Origin: Ophiothrix spiculata
Lineage: Eukaryota > Echinodermata > Ophiuroidea > Amphilepidida > Ophiotrichidae
Length of the DNA stretch: 23,892 nt
Assembly: GCA_000969725.1 (NCBI GenBank)
Contig: JXSR01S067779.1
Direction: 5' to 3' (one strand)
In this document: positions 19,173-23,892 of the stretch, piece by piece
Layout of the letters: each line of letters starts with the position of its first letter
How positions within the stretch are numbered: position 1 is the first letter of the stretch
Notes under the pieces: model-generated
What the model was told of the DNA's origin: nothing
The model's database searches: none
What the model saw: the letters and a program-made list of their open reading frames with translations, nothing else
Made by a program: the position numbers and the translations under genes

Positions 19173-19714
19173 CGAAATAAGCTTGGGTTTCTCATCCTTG
19201 AATAAAGGCTAGATTTCCAGTAGAATATTATAGAACGTCCTTAATTACATGTATATTAAGTAATGTCATTTAAGCTCAGTATACTAATCCATTTTTGATT
19301 AACTTGTCGGTGGACGTTTAGACAAAAACGTATTAGTACACATAACTTATTTAATATTGTTGATCTATCTATATATATATTCAATGTTACCTTAATTATA
19401 TTCTATATTGGTGACGACAGAACGGAATTTACCTATAACATTATTTCAAACATAAGAGCTATAGTTTTTCCTACTGTCTAATTGTTTTTTCTTGATATAT
19501 CGTCTATAAACATTTGCAAAGATTGACTTACCTGTATTGTAGAAAATCCAAAGGAATATCAATCGTACACGGGTATGCATGAAAATAGAAACAATGAAAT
19601 ATTCTAAAAACATGTATATTGGATCAAAAGGTGTTTATTTGTCCTTCGACATACGTATCACTAACATTCACAAAATCAACATTCAAAATTATATACTCAT
19701 TTTAGGTGGTAAGG

Positions 19715-19788
19715 CTCAAGAGCATCTGAATCATTAACTAGATAAGATGTTCTCAAGAGCATATGAATCATTAAATAGATAAGATTTC
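19715..19788 (+). repeat. 37-bp tandem repeat, two copies
   Basis: CTCAAGAGCATCTGAATCAT begins the first copy at 19715 and recurs with one change at 19752. Both continue TAA.TAGATAAGAT. Three or four differences separate the copies. Confidence 0.85.
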
Positions 19789-20935
19789 TTGTTAAAATCA
19801 CATACAATTGCACAAACAGAATTAAAGTTTGTGACTTAAACAGAAATCTTAATATATTGGAACAAGAATGATTCCTGAATTGAATATTGTATCTTTCAAA
19901 AGTTGAACAAAGTGAATGTCATGGATGAAGTTGCATGGATGAAAACCTTAACCAATCAGTATAGAAATCAGTTGACACCAGAATGAGAAGTTATAGTTTT
20001 ATCCCCCATAAATACACGATGAATTAGTGTCACTGCATTGTGACATAAACTGTAGGAAATACACCTGTAATAATTGTAATATTTTCTCTCTGGAGGGTAG
20101 ACGTTAAACGAGAAATACAGAAGAAAAAAAGTTAACCCTTTTTATAAACTACATTTACTACCCTTAACGTATCTAAAAACGGCAGGACAAACGTTTCTTA
20201 CATTAGAATATGTGCAACCATTAATTGTACTTTTACAAAATTGTCAAAATAGCCAAACACGACCCCTTCAGTATATTCTTAAGAATTGCCATGGTTGGAG
20301 GTAGCTGCATTGAGACGGATTCGTGTAAACGTATTATTTACATTTTTTTCTTGATAATTATTCTTAACTGTCAGATCATATATTACGACGAATATACGAG
20401 TGTAATGAGACTGACCATGACCAGGAGTCATGGTCTAATTGAACTACACGGAATAAGTCCCATATGTACAAGTACGTTCTGCACAAATTGAATAGTAGCT
20501 AAGGACACTCAGTCACATGGACTCTGGATTTCATTACACTGGCAACCCCTCCCTGTAATTGGATTGCAAAGTTTATAATGACTTATTCCTTACGTGTCAG
20601 ATGTCGTTATGTTACGCTATAGTCACATTTAGACAGAGTAGTCAAAAACAGGTAAAAAGTATGGCACGCATAAGTAGTACAAGTGTAAAATTAAAAAAAA
20701 AAAACATTATTAATATTTTTTGTCAGATACAATCAAATGGGCGATACCAAATTAACGAATAAAAAGCTGTCTATTAAGACAAGTGAAATGTGATAAAACA
20801 ATGTGAAAAGACAATTACATAAAATTGTTTCTTTTTTCTGCATCCATTTAAAAATTCAACTTTTTTGATATTTTACCGATGAAACTTTTGTTAAATCAAA
20901 TTACTTAGAGCATATTGACGAATGCAGTCAGAACC

Positions 20936-20976
20936 AAAAAAAAAAAAAACAAACAACAACAACAACAACAACAAAA
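20936..20976 (+). repeat. Poly(A) run plus (AAC)n microsatellite
   Basis: Fourteen A bases are followed by about seven AAC/CAA units. This could be the tail of an old retroposon, but no SINE or LINE body was recognised upstream. Confidence 0.9.
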
Positions 20977-21080
20977 CACACCAATAGCAAGACTAAACTA
21001 ATGTAAGTTACCGTAAATCATTTTTAGCACACTAATCAGTTTTGAAGCTTTGACACGGGTATGCATGAAAATAGAAAAGA

Positions 21081-21241
21081 ATGCTTTGAAGCAGAGTCAG
21101 AGTCTCTCAATATAAGAAATTTTGAATGTAATAGTACATAGGCACCTTTAAAAATGTATATTATCATTCAGTTTTTATGTTTGGAAGCAGGGCTCCTCAA
21201 TATAAGAAATGATAAAAACACGTTTAGATAGACACCTATGA
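21081..21241 (+). repeat. Diverged tandem pair, ~90-bp period
   Basis: Copies at 21081-21150 and 21178-21241 share TTGGAAGCAG/TTTGAAGCAG, CTCAATATAAGAAAT and a final TAG.CACCT. Moderate similarity with indels indicates an old local duplication. Confidence 0.6.
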
Positions 21242-21440
21242 TAAATTGCTATGGAAAGGCTAAACTAAGAAAATGAACAAAGGTAAAACCAATTATGATG
21301 ATTGAAGTTACAAAGACGTGAATGCCTTTGAAGGACATAAAATGATTAACGTTGTATATGTAAACAATATAGAAAGAGTTTTTTATTTAGTTCCTGATAT
21401 TGATAAGACTTCTGCCAATTTTAGACTGTGATAACAACTA

Positions 21441-21523
21441 TTTGTGCTTATAGCAAATAGTCATAGTTTGTTCTCACAGCTAATACTTCTTATAAAGTTG
21501 ACGAGTACAATGTCAGTGCAAGT
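21441..21523 (+). promoter_or_regulatory. Promoter-like block (unit III)
   Basis: TATAAAG at 21491-21497 is followed by TCAGTG at 21513-21518, resembling a TATA box and initiator, though the ~24-bp spacing is slightly short. The block ends with AATGTCAGTGCAAGTGAAC, identical to the block at 7075-7093. It stands about 190 bp before the small peptide ORF at 21705. Function is inferred from motif order and paralogous conservation only. Confidence 0.35.
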
Positions 21524-21704
21524 GAACAGCTATAGCCACAGGGCTGGCTTCCTACTTTGCTGACACTGTGGTCATGACAATTGTCCTGGAGTCATTGATG
21601 ATGAAGAACAAAGTACTTTAGTAACCTGTCTGATGAGTATTAGTCAAGTAGATAATGTAACCAAACTAAGATGAGATCCAATCAAAACCATCTTCGTGTT
21701 AATA

Positions 21705-21884
21705 ATGGTGTTAGCTATATGCTTGTGTTTTGCTCATGGAGCTTATCAAGATTGTCACACCCAATCAATGTGGTTAGACCCCAATCAAAGATATTTCAAA
21801 AATCAAAAACATGTAAATGTTTTTGAATTGTCTTATCGATGTGTTTGTGAAGATTTGCTTTGCAAAAACTGTGATAGATATTAA
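21705..21884 (+). CDS. Candidate small secreted cysteine-rich peptide, 59 aa
   Basis: The frame from ATG 21705 begins MVLAICLCFAHG, a short signal-peptide-like stretch with a plausible cleavage after AHG (residue 12). The frame stays open upstream to 21675 and there encodes more hydrophobic residues (KTIFVLIM), so the real N-terminus may come from an upstream exon. The predicted mature part has five cysteines (17, 46, 48, 53, 56) in a C-x28-C-x1-C-x4-C-x2-C pattern plus charged and aromatic residues, and ends CDRY. A TATA-like block lies about 210 bp upstream and AATAAA (21945) about 60 bp after the stop. Several upstream ATGs lie between them, which weakens a single-exon model. The odd cysteine count could mean dimerisation or an incomplete gene. 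No family recognised; chance is still possible. Confidence 0.3.
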   Translation: MVLAICLCFAHGAYQDCHTQSMWLDPNQRYFKNQKHVNVFELSYRCVCEDLLCKNCDRY

Positions 21885-21944
21885 AAGGAAGATGCTGACA
21901 TTAAGCAAATATATTTTCTTTTAGAAAATATTAAGAAATATACA

Positions 21945-21950
21945 AATAAA
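21945..21950 (+). terminator. Possible polyadenylation signal AATAAA
   Basis: A canonical hexamer 60 bp after the stop of the small peptide ORF, at a spacing normal for a short 3' UTR. The hexamer is common by chance in AT-rich DNA. Confidence 0.25.
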
Positions 21951-21958
21951 CTTACCGT

Positions 21959-22686
21959 ACGGCCCCTTTACATACATACATTTGAAAACAAAATACAGTA
22001 AAATTAAAAAATACTAGCAAATAGCATAGATGTATCTTAATGAAGCGGGACTTGGGTAAGATGAATCGATTGAGTGGAAAACGACGACTAGGTTTCCAAA
22101 TCATTAAGATTTCCTTGCCCTTATGGGCTTTTATAGATCGAAAGTTATTGATCATGCTCGGTCTTTACTGTACTGTCAGACTGTAATGACAGAAACAGTC
22201 ATTAACTATTCAGGAGTGTTATATGGGCATAGGTAGGATCGGCATGGATGAAAGGCTTGGACATTTATTTATCCTAAATACATAAAACAAAAACTTGACG
22301 TTCGATAAAATGTTCAAAATAAATATTTCACGAACATCCAGCAATGCTTTTAAGATGAGAAAAGATACGACAGATATAACTAAAAGCAAATGAAAGTGCT
22401 GTATTTTATTAACAAAATTGTATTTCTAAACAGCATATAGAATGCTTGCATTTATGTTTCTAAAAACATTAGGTGACATACCAAATGGAAATATATTCCG
22501 ATCGCATCAGAACCCAGGGCAATTTTCAATACATCAGCAAAGTTCAAACGTATGAGAGGAAACGTGTGTTCCTTTCGTCAACCTATTGCTTCAATCCTTT
22601 TTGTCAACCAATTGCATCAATTTATGACCTCCAGGGACAAGTTAGATGTGACAATTTATTGCTTGTCGTCTTCAAGTCAAGCATTA
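21959..22686 (+). repeat. Dispersed paralogous segment, copy III
   Basis: Aligns collinearly with 8530-9277 and, in part, with 3735-3965. It begins just after the AATAAA of the peptide candidate and includes GCAAATAGCAT, ATCGGCATGGATGAAAGG, the 64-bp island at 22307-22370, and the GGAAACGTGTGTTCCTTTCG stretch near 22560. The end of alignment is near AAGTCAAGCA. On its minus strand a 67-codon frame (21952-22155) is open but is not kept open in copy II. Confidence 0.8.
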
Positions 22687-22754
22687 ACATAATGTTTATT
22701 TGTAAGTACTACGATGTAAATTTATGTTTGTTTTTTGATCTTTTTTTTTGTTAA
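22485..22754 (+). CDS. Hypothetical ORF, 89 aa, at end of copy III
   Basis: The ATG frame begins MEIYSDRIRTQGNF and continues with a charged middle (KVQTYERKRVF), several cysteines and a hydrophobic C-terminus (CLFFDLFFC) that lies beyond the aligned repeat. In copy II (from about 9072) the first 14 codons are kept with three of five base changes at third positions, including two silent ones, but that copy then hits a stop and a 2-base indel. The pattern is suggestive of former coding but too short to weigh. No domain or family was recognised; the last third looks like random AT-rich translation. If real, copy II is a pseudogene. Confidence 0.17.
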   Translation: MEIYSDRIRTQGNFQYISKVQTYERKRVFLSSTYCFNPFCQPIASIYDLQGQVRCDNLLLVVFKSSINIMFICKYYDVNLCLFFDLFFC

Positions 22755-23892
22755 TTGTTTGCCTAAGGTAATTGGAAACATTTTGAAATTCTATTTGTGG
22801 ATGATAGTAAATAACAATTTTAATCTAAACCTTTCAAAAAAGTCAAAAATTATAATTTTATTTTGTTTGTTGATCTTGGGTATGAGGCTTTCCTCTACAC
22901 GTACCTATTGATGCTACATAAGAGGCCAGAATGTGTTTCGTAAATGTTCCTTTCACATCACAGTTGGCAGATTAATGAATAGAAATGTCGCGTTTAAGCA
23001 TCATATCTCTTGATAAAGCAAGTTTTAAAGTTTCAATTGTCGGAAGTAGTTTGTATCGTTGTCGACAACGATGATTAAAAATTAAAAAATATCTAAATAT
23101 TTTCATATATAGGATTTAAATTTAACAATGAAACTGTTCACGCTGTCATTATTACTGCTTTAACTATAATGATGCAAAAATTACAAAATGTTTGAGGAAA
23201 CGTTTGTGGATGATGCTAAGCTTGTCTAATGTCCCTTTAAGATAAACAGATTGATTTTACTAACTTCTACAGACATTTGTTACACACCCTATGTTGTGAT
23301 AAAAAAGTTTCAAATTGTTTTATGCTAATGACTAATTATTAAGTTATTTTTGAGGTGGGAAAAATGAAATGAAATATTCAAATTAACTCAAACTTACTTT
23401 TCCTTCCTTATGACTTTGTGACAGCACTGATTTTCATATTCAGATTCAAATTTATTTCAATATCAAACAAATAATATTTCATACAAATTGTGCCATTTAG
23501 ACATCAAGACATGGTAAAACAAAGTGTAACCTTTAATTAAAGCTATATAAAACAATTGTGTGACATTGTACAATCCCAGAATTTTGAGCTTAATTTGGGA
23601 CATTTGGTCAGCACTATTCACTGCTTGAGCGGTTGCCATTGATTTATGTGTGTTTTGATTAGCGTGTGACTGCCAGTTGCGATTGCATTATCGGTAACCT
23701 TATCCTTGAAAATAGCGTTGATTGATCCGATGGATGAAGAAATAACATTTTAATGGCTAGATTTCACGCTAAGTTAAAGTGAGACATACGTTAAACAGTT
23801 ATGGCGCACATACTATGCTCTCATTTCTGGCAAAACTAATCGAATGATGTTGATCAGAACAAAAGGACTACAATTATTCACGCTCAGTGATC
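22755..23892. other. 1.1-kb stretch without supported feature
   Basis: No open frame of note, terminal repeat or RNA gene. An exact 18-bp palindrome, ATCGTTGTCGACAACGAT, lies at 23055-23072; its function is unknown. Confidence 0.45.

Larger units (their letters stand above)
19173..21440. other. 2.3-kb stretch with only minor repeats
   Basis: It contains a 37-bp tandem repeat (19715-19788), a microsatellite (20936-20976), a diverged tandem pair (about 21081-21241) and a 25-bp string present at both 19567-19591 and 21053-21077. The open frames at 20225-20491 and 20559-20762 start at non-ATG codons and have no recognisable motif. Confidence 0.45.

Noticed and set aside
18971-19195. 74-codon minus-strand frame ending VPEEPFHEPLTQD-like sequence
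   Set aside because: Derived from the AAGAACC inverted structure and right arm of the foldback at 18914-19172.
19715-19788. CRISPR-like spaced repeat
   Set aside because: Only two adjacent copies with no spacers, in a eukaryotic setting; a plain tandem repeat.
20225-20491. 88-codon frame with a hydrophobic segment
   Set aside because: Non-ATG start, hydrophobic run is an AT-rich poly-Ile/Phe stretch, and no homology recognised.
21952-22155. 67-codon minus-strand frame followed by a GTAAGT donor-like site
   Set aside because: The frame and the donor are not kept in copy II (8530-8700), so this looks accidental.

Overview
The window looks like intergenic or intronic DNA from a metazoan, most plausibly a marine invertebrate. 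It is strongly A+T-rich (about two thirds by eye). It has no long open frames, no operon-like packing, no rRNA or tRNA gene and no recognisable conserved protein domain. It is dense in short non-autonomous DNA transposons (MITEs and foldbacks), plus a tRNA-derived SINE whose boxes and 3' tail are of a type common in marine invertebrates. A mollusc or similar lineage would fit, but the sequence does not prove it. No retroviral, LTR or Polinton-like fossil was recognised. There is an assembly gap of 596 N at 13117-13712.

Layout. 1-1700: nothing supported. 1726-2386: a TATA-like site, then a ~300-bp segment present twice in tandem. 2474-2955: a hAT-like MITE with G-run ends and an 8-bp target duplication. 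3735-3965: first copy of an old dispersed segment. 4047-4539: MITE with GGATAC palindromes. 4848-5620: composite foldback. 6590-7007: Harbinger-like MITE. 7011-7093 and 8530-9277: second copy of the old segment, with a promoter-like block ahead of it. 9410-10023: diverged direct repeat. 10159-10450: minus-strand SINE, abutted by a MITE at 10451-10732. 11036-14074: head-to-tail tandem duplication (breakpoint ~12786). The two copies carry different MITEs in the same TTA target, a 507-bp one and a 62-bp perfect-centre hairpin. 14128-14699: MITE. 15111-15820: large foldback with TTAA duplication (piggyBac-like). 17467-17666: G-run repeat. 18914-19172: foldback. 21471-22686: third copy of the old segment, which encloses a small ORF for a possible secreted cysteine-rich peptide. 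22687-23892: nothing supported.

Two points matter most. First, three collinear, diverged units (about 1726-3965, 7011-9277 and 21471-22686) share a promoter-like block and a downstream block. This suggests an ancient duplicated gene or element, now interrupted by MITEs; units two and three share a 64-bp island with one difference inside sequence that is otherwise only roughly 80% alike. Second, in the young tandem duplication at 11036-14074 two unrelated-looking elements occupy exactly the same target trinucleotide in the paralogous copies. No pathway can be assigned. The only coding candidates are three small ORFs, all of low confidence.
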